The translations under genes and the position numbers were made by a program. Shown in pieces: positions 5,381-13,353 of a stretch of 13,764 bases of DNA. Below the pieces are notes generated by a model. That model saw only the letters and a list, made by a program, of their open reading frames with translations. It did not search any database and had not been told where the DNA came from. The stretch comes from an uncultured Oscillospiraceae bacterium (GTDB lineage Bacteria > Bacillota > Clostridia > Oscillospirales > Acutalibacteraceae): the NCBI GenBank assembly GCA_900543305.1, contig UQQZ01000070.1, forward strand, positions 1 to 13,764, read 5' to 3'. Position 1 is the first letter of the stretch, and every line of letters starts with the position of its first letter.

Positions 5381-6041
5381 CGAGGGGGTAGTGCGGGCTT
5401 TTGCCCGCCGGGCCAAAAATTTGAAGGACAGCAAGAACGCCGCGACAGGCCTTCTCTGTTACTCCCGCCTGAAGCTTTCCAAAGGGCGGGATACTTACAG
5501 CATCAATGAAGCATTTCCCATTGAGGTGTTCTTCGGGCTGCGCCAGGAGATCACCCGGTTGGCACTGGCCCAATATTTTTGTCAGTTGGCAGTGGAGCTG
5601 GTGCCGGAAGGAGTGGAGTCCGGGGAATATCTTCGTCTGGTGCTCAATGCCCTCCATTTTCTCTGTGAAGGAACCCGTCCCCAACCGGTGCTCAAAGCCA
5701 TTGTGGAGTTGCGGATGCTTTCCGGTGCAGGGTACATGCCCAACCTGGCCTACTGTGCAGAGTGTGGAGCCTATGAATCCCAGCGGATGTATTTTAAAAT
5801 CAATCGGGGTGTGCTCTATTGTCAGAATTGCTACCGGGACAATGGGGATCCTACCATCCCCTTAACGCCGGCGGCGCTGACAGCAATGCGGCATATTGTC
5901 TTCGCGGATTTTCAGCGAATCTTTTCCTTTACGGTTTCTCCGGGAGCCCAGCAGGAACTTGCCGACGCCGCGGAGGCATACACGGTAAGCATTTTACAAA
6001 AACGCCCCAAGACTTTGGATTTTTATCACAGCCTGCTGTAA
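5298..6041 (+). CDS. recO: DNA repair protein RecO
   Basis: A predicted 247-residue protein of normal length. The N terminus MQVITQGLIIKEQTVGESDRLVTVLT is the conserved OB-fold start, with the family's GE-x-DR motif. A four-cysteine zinc finger follows at C153/C156 and C175/C178 (CAEC and CQNC). RecO anneals single strands and, with RecR and often RecF, loads RecA on SSB-coated DNA at gaps in recombinational repair. GGGGAGG (5284-5290) lies 7 nt before ATG 5298, inside the overlapping yqzL frame. The preceding era and yqzL genes are the standard context. The C terminus ends in LDFYHSLL, a common type of RecO ending. Confidence 0.95.
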   Translation: MQVITQGLIIKEQTVGESDRLVTVLTRDEGVVRAFARRAKNLKDSKNAATGLLCYSRLKLSKGRDTYSINEAFPIEVFFGLRQEITRLALAQYFCQLAVELVPEGVESGEYLRLVLNALHFLCEGTRPQPVLKAIVELRMLSGAGYMPNLAYCAECGAYESQRMYFKINRGVLYCQNCYRDNGDPTIPLTPAALTAMRHIVFADFQRIFSFTVSPGAQQELADAAEAYTVSILQKRPKTLDFYHSLL

Positions 6042-6072
6042 CGAGCGGCTGGATATGAGAGAAAGGATACTT

Positions 6073-6810
6073 ATGGAACCGAGAGAATTGATGGCCCGGA
6101 TCCGAAAGCATGTGGCCTATCATTTGGACTGTCAGCCCCATGACCTTTCCGAAAAAGGGGTGGTATTTGTGGAGAACCACAGAGAACCGGCTCCATTTTT
6201 GGAGATTTGTACTATGGGACATGCGGTGGTGATTTCTGCGTCCCCGGAGCTGCTGCCAAAGGTACGGCCTTTGCTGGAGGGGAAAACCCGGGATGAGATG
6301 TTTGAATGTCCCTTCGTCTTCGGACAATCCCTCTATTATATGCCTGATTGGAAGGGAATGAAGCCTTTGCCCCTTCCTAGGGGATTTCGTTTTCGCCTGT
6401 TGGACGGGGAGGGCGTGTACAAATTGCGCGGCTTGACCGGCTTTGAAAATTCCCTGGCCTTTGACGAGCAGGGTCACACGCCCACAGCCCTTGTTTTCTA
6501 TGGGGAACGGGACGGGGAGATTGTGGGTGTAGCAGGTGCATCTCCGGAAGGGGGAGGCGTCTGGGAAATGGGGGTAGATGTCCGGGAAAAGTACCGGCGA
6601 GGCGGCTTGGGTGCTGCCATGGTGAGCCATTTGACCACAGCCCTTCTGGCCCGGGGAGATGTGCCCATTTACTGTGCTTCCGTCACCAATGTGGGGTCTC
6701 AGCGTGTGGCGTTCCGGGCAGGGTTGGTGCCTGGCTGGGTTTCCACCTATAGGACCGTGTTGGACGGCAGTTATTCTTATGGGGAGTTGGTTCCCCGATT
6801 CCCTGAGTAA
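6073..6810 (+). CDS. GNAT family N-acetyltransferase
   Basis: A predicted 245-residue protein with a C-terminal GNAT fold. EIVGVAGASPEGGGVWEMGVDV (residues 149-170) forms the central strands, and EKYRRGGLGAAMV contains the acetyl-CoA-binding R-x-x-G-x-G/A loop (R175-G180). The later SVTNVGSQRVAFRAGLVPG matches the usual N-x-x-S-x-x-[LV]-[AY]-x-x-x-G-[FL] block. The N-terminal 100 residues are not recognised as a separate domain, so the substrate is unknown. ATG 6073 is chosen because AAAGGA (6062-6067) lies 5 nt upstream; ATG 6055 is in frame but has no ribosome binding site. The gene sits 31 nt after recO and 26 nt before mutS2, so it is probably in the same transcript. An acetyltransferase here is not part of the classic Bacillus order. 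Confidence 0.82.
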   Translation: MEPRELMARIRKHVAYHLDCQPHDLSEKGVVFVENHREPAPFLEICTMGHAVVISASPELLPKVRPLLEGKTRDEMFECPFVFGQSLYYMPDWKGMKPLPLPRGFRFRLLDGEGVYKLRGLTGFENSLAFDEQGHTPTALVFYGERDGEIVGVAGASPEGGGVWEMGVDVREKYRRGGLGAAMVSHLTTALLARGDVPIYCASVTNVGSQRVAFRAGLVPGWVSTYRTVLDGSYSYGELVPRFPE

Positions 6811-6836
6811 TTACATATGGTTTGAGGATTCCATTT

Positions 6837-9191
6837 ATGAACAAACATTACCGAGCGTTAGAGCTGGATAAAATTTTAGAGATGGTGGCCCAAGAGGCAT
6901 CCAGTGCGGATGGGGCGGAGCTGGCACGAAAAGTGGAGCCTGTCCATACGGCCGCGGAAGCCCAGTGGCTGCTGCAGGAGACAGACGCTGCCTTTGTGCT
7001 TATGGCCAAATATGGCGCACCCTCCTTTTACGGCATGAAGAATGTGGTCAATCCCCTGCGCCGTGCTCAGGCAGGAGGCGGTCTGGGGCTCAAGGAGCTT
7101 TTGGACATCGGCGCCACCTTGCGGACCATCCGTGGCCTGACCCAGTGGTGGGGAAAGAGCGAGGGAGTCAAAACCGCCTTGACCGGCCGTTTTGAGGTTT
7201 TGGTTCCCAACAAATACCTGGAAGAAAAAATCTTCACGTCTATTTTAAACGAAGAGGAGGTGGCAGACGCCGCCTCCACGACTCTGGCCAATATCCGCCG
7301 GAAAATTCGGAGCGCTTCCTTGCGGGTAAGGGAGCAGCTGGACAAGCTGATTCGTTCCCCTGCCCATCAGAAGCATTTGCAGGAGAGTATCGTCACCCAG
7401 CGGGGAGGACGGTATGTGGTGCCGGTAAAGGCCGAATTCCGAGGAGAAGTTCCCGGTTTGGTCCACGATACCTCCTCCAGCGGCGCCACTGTGTTTGTGG
7501 AGCCCATGAGCGTGGTGGAGGCCAACAATGAAATCCGGGTGCTCCGTTCCGACGAGCAGGAAGAGATTGCCCGGATCCTGTTGGAACTTTCCGGGGAAGC
7601 GGGTTCCTTTGCAGATTCTATCATTGAAAGCTACCACTATGCGGTCCAATTGGATCTGATCTTTGCCAAAGCCCAGGTGGCCTATCGCATGAAGGCGGTG
7701 GTGCCTCAGGTGGGGGAAGATGGGAAAATTGTCCTGCACAGTGCCCGCCATCCCTTGATTGCCAAGGAGAAGGTGGTGCCCACGGACATCACATTGGGGG
7801 ATACCTTTGACACCTTGATTATCACAGGTCCCAATACAGGCGGCAAAACCGTTGCCCTGAAAACCGTGGGGCTTCTCAGCTTGATGGCCATGTGCGGGTT
7901 GATGATTCCCGCCGGGGAAGGCAGCCAAATTTCTGTGTTCAGGCATATTCTGGCGGATATAGGAGACGAGCAGAGCATCGAGCAGTCCCTTTCCACGTTT
8001 TCCTCCCACATGGTGAATATTATCCGCATCTTCCAGGAGGCCGATAACAGCAGTCTGATTCTGCTGGACGAATTGGGAGCGGGAACGGATCCTGTAGAAG
8101 GGGCCGCCTTGGCAGAAGCCATCATAGAAGAGTTGCGGGCCAAAGGAGTGCGGATGGCCTGTACCACCCACTATGCAGAGCTGAAGGCCTATGCCATTCA
8201 GACGCCTGGGGTGGAAAATGGCAGCTGCGAATTTGATGTGGCCACTTTGCGTCCCACCTACCGGCTGCTGATCGGTGTGCCGGGAAAATCCAATGCTTTT
8301 GCCATTTCCAAACGTCTGGGCATGTCCGATGCCATTGTGGACCGGGCTCGGGAGCTGGTAAGCCGGGAAAGCAATGCCTTTGAGCAGGTGGTAAGCCGCC
8401 TGGAAGAGGATCGCCGGAAAATGGAGGATGAGCTGCAAACTCTGCGGGCATCCGCCGCTCAGGCCAAACGCAGCGCCGAGGAGGCGGAACGTTTGCGGGA
8501 GGAGGCAGAGGTTCAGGCAAAGCGAGAGGGGGAACGGGCCCGGCAAGAGGCCGCCCAGATCGTTCAAAAGACCCGTGCACGGGCAGATGCCCTGATCAAC
8601 GAACTGGAAGAACTCCGCAAACAGAAGAACAAGGAGTTGTCCGCGGAGCAGAAAGCCCGACTCCGTTCGGGAATCAAGGAGCTGGAAGGCGTATCGGATC
8701 CTGTAAGAAAGCGTCGGGAAGACAACTATGTGTTGCCACGGCCCTTGGTGCCGGGAGATGAAGTGCTCATCTACGACATCGATAAAAGCGCTACTGTGTT
8801 GGAAGAGCCCAAGGACGGTTCCGTGTTGGTGCAGGCTGGAATCATCAAGACCCGGGTACCGTTGTCCAATCTCCGCTTGCAGAGCAAACGGCAGCTGAAA
8901 AAGCAGCAAAAAGGCCGAACCGTGACGAAGAATGTGTCTACGCCGGAAGTTTCCAGCAGTTTGGACCTGCGGGGCCAGACCGTAGAGGAAGCTCTCATGG
9001 AAGTGGACGCCTTTTTGGACCGGGCTTCCCGGATGCATCTATCCCAGGTGACCATTATCCACGGAAAGGGAACGGGTGCTTTGCGGGCTGCGGTGCAGCA
9101 GCACCTGCGGCGCTGTTCTCAAGTGAAAAGTTTCCGGCTGGGAACTTATGGAGAAGGGGAAAGCGGCGTCACTATTGCGGAGTTGAAGTAA
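6837..9191 (+). CDS. mutS2: Endonuclease MutS2
   Basis: A predicted 784-residue protein, matching the usual 785 or so. It lacks the mismatch-recognition domain of MutS1. The order is clamp and core helices, an ABC-type ATPase, a long coiled coil (about residues 505-610, rich in E, R, A and K), a KOW-like segment (VPGDEVLIYDIDKSATVLEE) and a C-terminal Smr nuclease domain. Walker A is GPNTGGKT at 331-338 and Walker B is LLDELGAGTDP with D411 and E412. The Smr motifs are LDLRG at 709-713 and HGKGTG at 742-747. MutS2 limits homologous recombination in some bacteria and, in Bacillus, binds collided ribosomes and splits them. The start is ATG 6837, preceded by GAGGA (6824-6828) with 8 nt spacing. 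The gene ends before a strong terminator. Confidence 0.96.
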   Translation: MNKHYRALELDKILEMVAQEASSADGAELARKVEPVHTAAEAQWLLQETDAAFVLMAKYGAPSFYGMKNVVNPLRRAQAGGGLGLKELLDIGATLRTIRGLTQWWGKSEGVKTALTGRFEVLVPNKYLEEKIFTSILNEEEVADAASTTLANIRRKIRSASLRVREQLDKLIRSPAHQKHLQESIVTQRGGRYVVPVKAEFRGEVPGLVHDTSSSGATVFVEPMSVVEANNEIRVLRSDEQEEIARILLELSGEAGSFADSIIESYHYAVQLDLIFAKAQVAYRMKAVVPQVGEDGKIVLHSARHPLIAKEKVVPTDITLGDTFDTLIITGPNTGGKTVALKTVGLLSLMAMCGLMIPAGEGSQISVFRHILADIGDEQSIEQSLSTFSSHMVNIIRIFQEADNSSLILLDELGAGTDPVEGAALAEAIIEELRAKGVRMACTTHYAELKAYAIQTPGVENGSCEFDVATLRPTYRLLIGVPGKSNAFAISKRLGMSDAIVDRARELVSRESNAFEQVVSRLEEDRRKMEDELQTLRASAAQAKRSAEEAERLREEAEVQAKREGERARQEAAQIVQKTRARADALINELEELRKQKNKELSAEQKARLRSGIKELEGVSDPVRKRREDNYVLPRPLVPGDEVLIYDIDKSATVLEEPKDGSVLVQAGIIKTRVPLSNLRLQSKRQLKKQQKGRTVTKNVSTPEVSSSLDLRGQTVEEALMEVDAFLDRASRMHLSQVTIIHGKGTGALRAAVQQHLRRCSQVKSFRLGTYGEGESGVTIAELK

Positions 9192-9221
9192 GGATTATTT
9201 CCAAATTGTAAAGAAACTGGG

Positions 9222-9247
9222 ACCGCCCTTGCAACAAGGGCGGTTTT
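9222..9247 (+). terminator. Intrinsic terminator after mutS2
   Basis: CCGCCCTTG (9223-9231) and CAAGGGCGG (9235-9243) form a perfect 9-bp stem with a CAA loop, extended by one A-T pair. The arm is followed directly by TTTT and then GTATT. This is a convincing Rho-independent terminator for the run that begins at the 1794 promoter. Confidence 0.93.
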
Positions 9248-9257
9248 GTATTAGAAT
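9229..9257 (+). promoter_or_regulatory. Candidate sigma-A promoter overlapping the mutS2 terminator
   Basis: TTGCAA (9229-9234) and TAGAAT (9252-9257) are spaced by exactly 17 bp. They match the consensus at 4 of 6 and 5 of 6 positions. Transcription would begin near 9264, leaving a leader of about 36 nt with GAGGTGAT just before the methyltransferase start. The -35 lies inside the terminator hairpin sequence. Confidence 0.5.
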
Positions 9258-9299
9258 ATTTTTGTTGCATGTTTCAGGCATTTTTTGAGGTGATAGTCT

Positions 9300-10031
9300 T
9301 TGAGGGAAAACAAGTATGATGACCCGTGTTTTTTTGAAAAATACAGTCAAATGACCCGTTCTCAACTGGGCCTTTCAGGGGCTGGAGAATGGGAAGATCT
9401 AGAGAAAATTCTTCCCAAGTTTCAAGGGAAAACGGTATTGGATCTGGGATGCGGCTATGGCTGGCACTGTGTATATGCAGCCGAGCATGGGGCAGCTCAT
9501 GTTACCGGTGTGGATCTTTCAGAAAAAATGTTGCAGGTAGCTGGCGAAAAGACAAATTATCCCCAAGTGGAGTACCTTCGGGCTGCCATAGAGGATGTAG
9601 ATTTTCCCGAAGAGAGTTTTGACGTTGTATTCAGTTCCCTGGCAATTCACTATCTCAAATCCTATGAGGCATTTGTGGATCAGGTGAGGCGCTGGCTGAA
9701 GCCTGGTGGAGATCTTGTGTTTTCCGTTGAGCATCCTGTTTTCACGGCCTATGGTTCTCAGGATTGGTATCGGGACGAAGCAGGAAATATCCTCCATTTC
9801 CCGGTGGACCGCTATTTCTGCGAGGGCGAGCGTAAGGCCACTTTCTTGGGGGAAACTGTGGTGAAATACCACCGCACTCTCACAACCTATCTGGACACTT
9901 TGCTGACCCACGGCTTTTCTCTGCGCCGTGTAGTAGAACCTCAGCCTCCGGAACGGATGATGGATCAGCCCGGAATGAAGGATGAACTGCGCAGGCCTAT
10001 GATGCTGCTGGTGGCGGCGAATAAATTGTAA
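9300..10031 (+). CDS. Class I SAM-dependent methyltransferase
   Basis: A predicted 243-residue methyltransferase with a Rossmann fold. Motif I is VLDLGCGYGWH at about residues 46-56 and binds SAM. The acidic residue of motif II is D72 in GVDLS. FDVVFSSLAIHYL and the post-motif WLKPGGDLVFSVEHP complete a Methyltransf_11-type core. The C-terminal part (HRTLTTYLDTLLTHGFSLRRVVEPQP) is a lid seen in UbiE/SmtA-like enzymes acting on small molecules, so the substrate is probably a small metabolite but cannot be named. The start is TTG 9300, after GAGGTGAT with 5-6 nt spacing; the N terminus RENKYDDPCFFEKYSQM is typical of this subgroup. The gene lies alone between a terminator and the htpG leader. 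Confidence 0.85.
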   Translation: MRENKYDDPCFFEKYSQMTRSQLGLSGAGEWEDLEKILPKFQGKTVLDLGCGYGWHCVYAAEHGAAHVTGVDLSEKMLQVAGEKTNYPQVEYLRAAIEDVDFPEESFDVVFSSLAIHYLKSYEAFVDQVRRWLKPGGDLVFSVEHPVFTAYGSQDWYRDEAGNILHFPVDRYFCEGERKATFLGETVVKYHRTLTTYLDTLLTHGFSLRRVVEPQPPERMMDQPGMKDELRRPMMLLVAANKL

Positions 10032-10174
10032 AAAGCTGCCTTCATGGGAAATGCCAAAAGGAAAACATGTGTTCCCACAATCGGCCGAGAAGCGAAAAGC
10101 TGTTTCCCGGCGTCAATTGGTTGCTCACAGCCCTTGGGCTGTCTGTTTAATATCGAAAGGAAGTAACTGAAAGT
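10032..10174 (+). promoter_or_regulatory. htpG upstream region with a 16-bp palindrome in a candidate promoter
   Basis: This 143-bp gap contains the perfect palindrome ACAGCCC-TT-GGGCTGT (10127-10142). It sits between TTGCTC (10121-10126) and TTTAAT (10146-10151), a candidate -35/-10 pair with a long 19-bp spacer. A weaker inverted repeat, TGGGAA (10045-10050) with TTCCCA (10072-10077), lies upstream. AAAGGAAG (10156-10163) is the htpG ribosome binding site. No CIRCE element (TTAGCACTC-N9-GAGTGCTAA) and no T-rich terminator are visible. Confidence 0.45.
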
Positions 10175-12067
10175 ATGGCAATGAAAGAATTTCAGGCAGA
10201 ATCCAAGCGTCTCTTGGACTTGATGATCAACTCTATTTATACCCACAAGGAAATTTTCCTGCGGGAGTTGATTTCCAACGCCAGCGACGCCATTGACAAG
10301 TTGTATTATCGAACTCTGGAAGACGGCGCTACCGGATTGTCCCGGGAAGATTTCTTCATCCGTTTAGATGTGGATAAGGAAGCCCGCACTCTGTCCATTA
10401 CCGATAACGGCATCGGCATGACCCAGGAAGAGTTGGACAACAATCTGGGTGTCATCGCTCGGAGCGGTTCTCTTCAGTTCAAGGAAGAAGCGGAGAAAAA
10501 GGATGAGGTGGACATCATCGGCCAATTTGGCGTGGGATTCTATTCTGCGTTCATGGTCAGTGATCGGGTCACCGTGGATACCCGTGCTTTTGGCGAGGAA
10601 GAAGCCTGGCACTGGGAGTCGGAAGGTTTGGCGGGATATGAAATCACCCCCGGTACCAAAGCAGACCGTGGCACCACCATTACTCTCCATCTGAAAGAGG
10701 ACACCGAGGACGAAAAGTACAGCGAATTTCTGGATCAATTCCGGATTCAGCAGTTGGTGAAAAAGTACTCTGACTATATCCGTTATCCCATCCGCATGGA
10801 GGTGCAGCACACCAAGGTACAGGAAGGCACCGGAGTGGATGGAAAAGATCCGGAATATGAGACGTATTTTGAAACGGAAACACTCAACAGTATGACACCG
10901 ATCTGGAAGAAATCCCGCTCGGAAGTGACCGATGAGGAATTGGGCTCCTTTTACAAGGAAAAATTCTTTGACTGGCAGGATCCTCTCAAGGTGATTCGTA
11001 CCTCTACCGAAGGCGCAGCCACCTACACGGCTCTGCTGTTTATCCCCAAGACTGCACCCATGGACTACTACACTCGGGAGTATGAGAAGGGACTGCAGCT
11101 GTACGCCAGCGGTGTGCTGATCATGGAGAAGTGCGCCGATCTGCTGCCGGATTGTTTCAGCTTTGTAAAGGGCCTGGTGGATTCCCAGGACCTGTCGCTG
11201 AACATTTCCCGGGAAATGCTGCAGCATGACCGTCAGTTGAAGCTGATTGCCAGCCGGCTGGAAAAGAAGATCTCTTCGGAGCTGTTGTCCATGCTGAACA
11301 ACGATCGGGAGAAGTACGAGGAATTCTTTAAGAACTTTGGTCTCCAGCTGAAATATGGCATGTATGAAAACTATGGTGCCAAGAAAGACGAACTGAAAGA
11401 TTTGGTGCTGTTCTACTCCTCCACGGAGAAAAAGCCCGTGACGTTGAAAGAATATGTGTCCCGGATGAAGGCAGATCAGAAGTATATTTACTATGGCTGC
11501 GGAGAAACCCCGGAGCGGATTATGGGTCTTCCCCAGGCGGAAGCTTTGGAAGAGAAGGGCTATGAAATGTTGTGCCTCACCGACAACGTGGATGAGTTTG
11601 CCCTACGGATGCTGATGAAGTACGACGACAAGGAATTCCGCAACATCTCCTCCGATGATCTGGAGCTGGAAAGCAGCGAGGAAAAAGAGAAAAATCAGGA
11701 GTTGGTGGAACAAAATAAGGATTTGCTGGCTTTCCTGAAGGAATCCCTGGGAGATAAAGTAAAGGATGTGCGCATTTCCAACAAGCTGAAATCCCATCCC
11801 GTATGCATCACCACAGATGGCGCCATCACCACGGAGATGGAAAAGGTGCTCAACTCCATGCCTGTGGGCGAAAAGATCAAAGCTCAGCGGGTGCTGGAAC
11901 TGAATGGGGAGCATCCTGTGTTCCAGAAGCTGTGCAGCCTGTTTGACTCGGATAAGGATCGCTTGAAACTCTACGCAGAGATCCTTTACGATCAGGCTCT
12001 GCTGATTGAAGGTATTTCGCTGGAAGATCCGGTGGACTTCTCTCAGAAGCTGTGTCAGATTCTGTGA
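10175..12067 (+). CDS. htpG: Molecular chaperone HtpG (bacterial Hsp90)
   Basis: A predicted 630-residue Hsp90 family protein, the usual bacterial length. The GHKL ATPase motifs are clear: ELISNASDAIDK with E31, N35 and D38, then DNGIGM at 77-82, then GQFGVGFYSAFMV with the glycine loop at 119-122. The middle domain (TALLFIPKTAP, LNISREMLQ with the catalytic-loop Arg) and the C-terminal dimerisation domain follow. HtpG is a cytosolic ATP-dependent dimer that remodels client proteins under stress. ATG 10175 gives MAMKEFQAESKRLLDLMINSIYTHKEIF, very close to other members. AAAGGAAG is 11 nt upstream, slightly far; ATG 10181 is an alternative. The next gene starts within 30 nt with no terminator between them. 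Confidence 0.97.
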   Translation: MAMKEFQAESKRLLDLMINSIYTHKEIFLRELISNASDAIDKLYYRTLEDGATGLSREDFFIRLDVDKEARTLSITDNGIGMTQEELDNNLGVIARSGSLQFKEEAEKKDEVDIIGQFGVGFYSAFMVSDRVTVDTRAFGEEEAWHWESEGLAGYEITPGTKADRGTTITLHLKEDTEDEKYSEFLDQFRIQQLVKKYSDYIRYPIRMEVQHTKVQEGTGVDGKDPEYETYFETETLNSMTPIWKKSRSEVTDEELGSFYKEKFFDWQDPLKVIRTSTEGAATYTALLFIPKTAPMDYYTREYEKGLQLYASGVLIMEKCADLLPDCFSFVKGLVDSQDLSLNISREMLQHDRQLKLIASRLEKKISSELLSMLNNDREKYEEFFKNFGLQLKYGMYENYGAKKDELKDLVLFYSSTEKKPVTLKEYVSRMKADQKYIYYGCGETPERIMGLPQAEALEEKGYEMLCLTDNVDEFALRMLMKYDDKEFRNISSDDLELESSEEKEKNQELVEQNKDLLAFLKESLGDKVKDVRISNKLKSHPVCITTDGAITTEMEKVLNSMPVGEKIKAQRVLELNGEHPVFQKLCSLFDSDKDRLKLYAEILYDQALLIEGISLEDPVDFSQKLCQIL

Positions 12068-12096
12068 TAAATTTATGATCAATCCTTCCAAGGGAG

Positions 12097-13353
12097 GTGG
12101 ATGCTATTTCATACGGTTATAATCCCCAGAATGTCCCGCCCCAGGGACCGGCGGCAGGGTATCCTCAAAACGTCCCGCCCCAAGGGCCAATGGCAGGGTG
12201 TCCCCAAAATGTTCCGCCCCAAGGGCCAATGGCAGGGTATCCCCAGAATGTCCCGTCCCAAGGGGCAGCGGCAGGGTATCCCCAAAACGTTTCACCCCAA
12301 GGGGCAGCGGTGGGATATTCTTACCCATATACAGGCCAACCGGCATCAGCCTGGTATAGTGGGCCCGCCTATGTGCCTTCCTATGGATTGCAGCGGGGAA
12401 AGAACCCTCGAATCAAAGGGGCGTCTCAAGGGGTAAATAGGATGTGTCTGCTGGTGCTGGCACAGGTAGGACTTTCCTTCTTTTGGCAAATACCTTTAAT
12501 CTTTCTGCTGGCGTTGGTGGGGGTGGATGTGACTGCCAACATCATGGGATACCAGTGGCTATCCGGTGTGATGGTTCCCTTGTCCACAGCGCTGCCTTTT
12601 GCTGCCTATCTGTTGATCCGCCGGAAAGATCCCGTTGACTATTTGAAATTCCAACGGGTGGGGTTTACCGGCGGGGTTTTATGTGTGCTGGGAGGCCTGG
12701 CCCTGGTGCTGTTGGGGAATTATCCGGCTATGGCTGTGGGAGATTTCTTTGGCAGCTTCGGATACAATGGGGGAAGCGGCTACGTTTCCACAGCGGAATC
12801 CTGGGAGGCTATTCTGTTGGAACTGGCGGTGACGGCTGTGCTGGTTCCCTTTATGGAAGAGTTTGTCTTCCGAGGTGTGATTCTGTCCAGCTTGCGGCCC
12901 TATGGAATTGGCTTTTCCATTGTGGCATCGGCTTTGATTTTCGGGCTGGCCCATCTGGATTTGTCCAGTACGGTGTTCGCGGTCATAGCAGGTCTTGTAT
13001 TTGGATTTTTGTACGCTCGCACCAATAACCTCTGGTTGACGGTGTGGATTCACGGGCTCAACAATGCCATTGCGGTGATAGGCAGCCATACAGATTACTT
13101 ATTTGGCAGTTGGGCCTCCACCATGGATGTTGCGTTGATGCTGGTTCCCATTGGGTTGGGATTGATTTCACTGGTTTTGCTGGCGATTTTCCGTCGAGGA
13201 ATGTTCTTGACCCGCACGTCTCCCCAATACGATGGCCCAGCCTATCCTCTGGATGCCACGGAAAGTGCCTTGGGAATTGTCCGGGCTCCCGTCTTCTGGG
13301 TGGTCGTAGGGCTGATGGTGGCTTACTCCATCCTGTCCTCTCTTGCCCTATGA
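12097..13353 (+). CDS. CPBP family intramembrane metalloprotease-like protein with N-terminal tandem repeats
   Basis: A predicted 418-residue membrane protein. Residues 1-115 are rich in Pro, Gln and Gly and hold five 13-residue repeats near YPQNVPPQGPMAG. From residue 116 there are several transmembrane helices and a CPBP (CAAX protease/bacteriocin-processing, Abi) domain. Its motifs are EEFVFR at 254-259, FGLAH at 282-286 and HGLNN at 319-323, so the expected catalytic Glu and His residues are present. Bacterial members process membrane peptides or act in self-immunity; the substrate here is unknown. The start is uncertain. The only in-frame standard codon is GTG 12097, but it overlaps the GGGAGG ribosome binding site-like sequence. 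ATT 12106 would have ideal spacing. The stop overlaps the tadA start as ATGA. Confidence 0.85.
   Translation: MDAISYGYNPQNVPPQGPAAGYPQNVPPQGPMAGCPQNVPPQGPMAGYPQNVPSQGAAAGYPQNVSPQGAAVGYSYPYTGQPASAWYSGPAYVPSYGLQRGKNPRIKGASQGVNRMCLLVLAQVGLSFFWQIPLIFLLALVGVDVTANIMGYQWLSGVMVPLSTALPFAAYLLIRRKDPVDYLKFQRVGFTGGVLCVLGGLALVLLGNYPAMAVGDFFGSFGYNGGSGYVSTAESWEAILLELAVTAVLVPFMEEFVFRGVILSSLRPYGIGFSIVASALIFGLAHLDLSSTVFAVIAGLVFGFLYARTNNLWLTVWIHGLNNAIAVIGSHTDYLFGSWASTMDVALMLVPIGLGLISLVLLAIFRRGMFLTRTSPQYDGPAYPLDATESALGIVRAPVFWVVVGLMVAYSILSSLAL
12121..12315 (+). repeat. Five-copy 39-bp tandem repeat inside the CPBP gene
   Basis: Five in-register copies of a 39-bp unit encode NPQNVPPQGPAAG, YPQNVPPQGPMAG, CPQNVPPQGPMAG, YPQNVPSQGAAAG and YPQNVSPQGAAVG. 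Copies 2 and 3 differ by one residue; copies 4 and 5 have drifted, with GP changed to GA. The unit is a multiple of three, so a change in copy number would keep the frame. It also opens other frames on both strands, which are artefacts. Confidence 0.93.

Noticed and set aside
7245..9038. Very long (597-codon) open frame on the minus strand antisense to mutS2
   Set aside because: It is a shadow caused by the codon bias of mutS2. Its translation is rich in His, Gln, Pro and Leu without domain motifs, whereas the plus strand encodes a full MutS2.
10127..10142. Palindrome before htpG as a Rho-independent terminator of the methyltransferase gene
   Set aside because: The loop would be only 2 nt, and the following bases (CTGTTTAATA) lack a proper T run. 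An operator-like role fits the layout better, although it is unproven.
12101..12436. Plus-strand 111-codon frame with SRPKGQWQG-type repeats and a better-spaced ATG
   Set aside because: It is the second frame of the 39-bp repeat, open because the unit is a multiple of three. It ends before the membrane domain, and the other frame continues into clear CPBP motifs.
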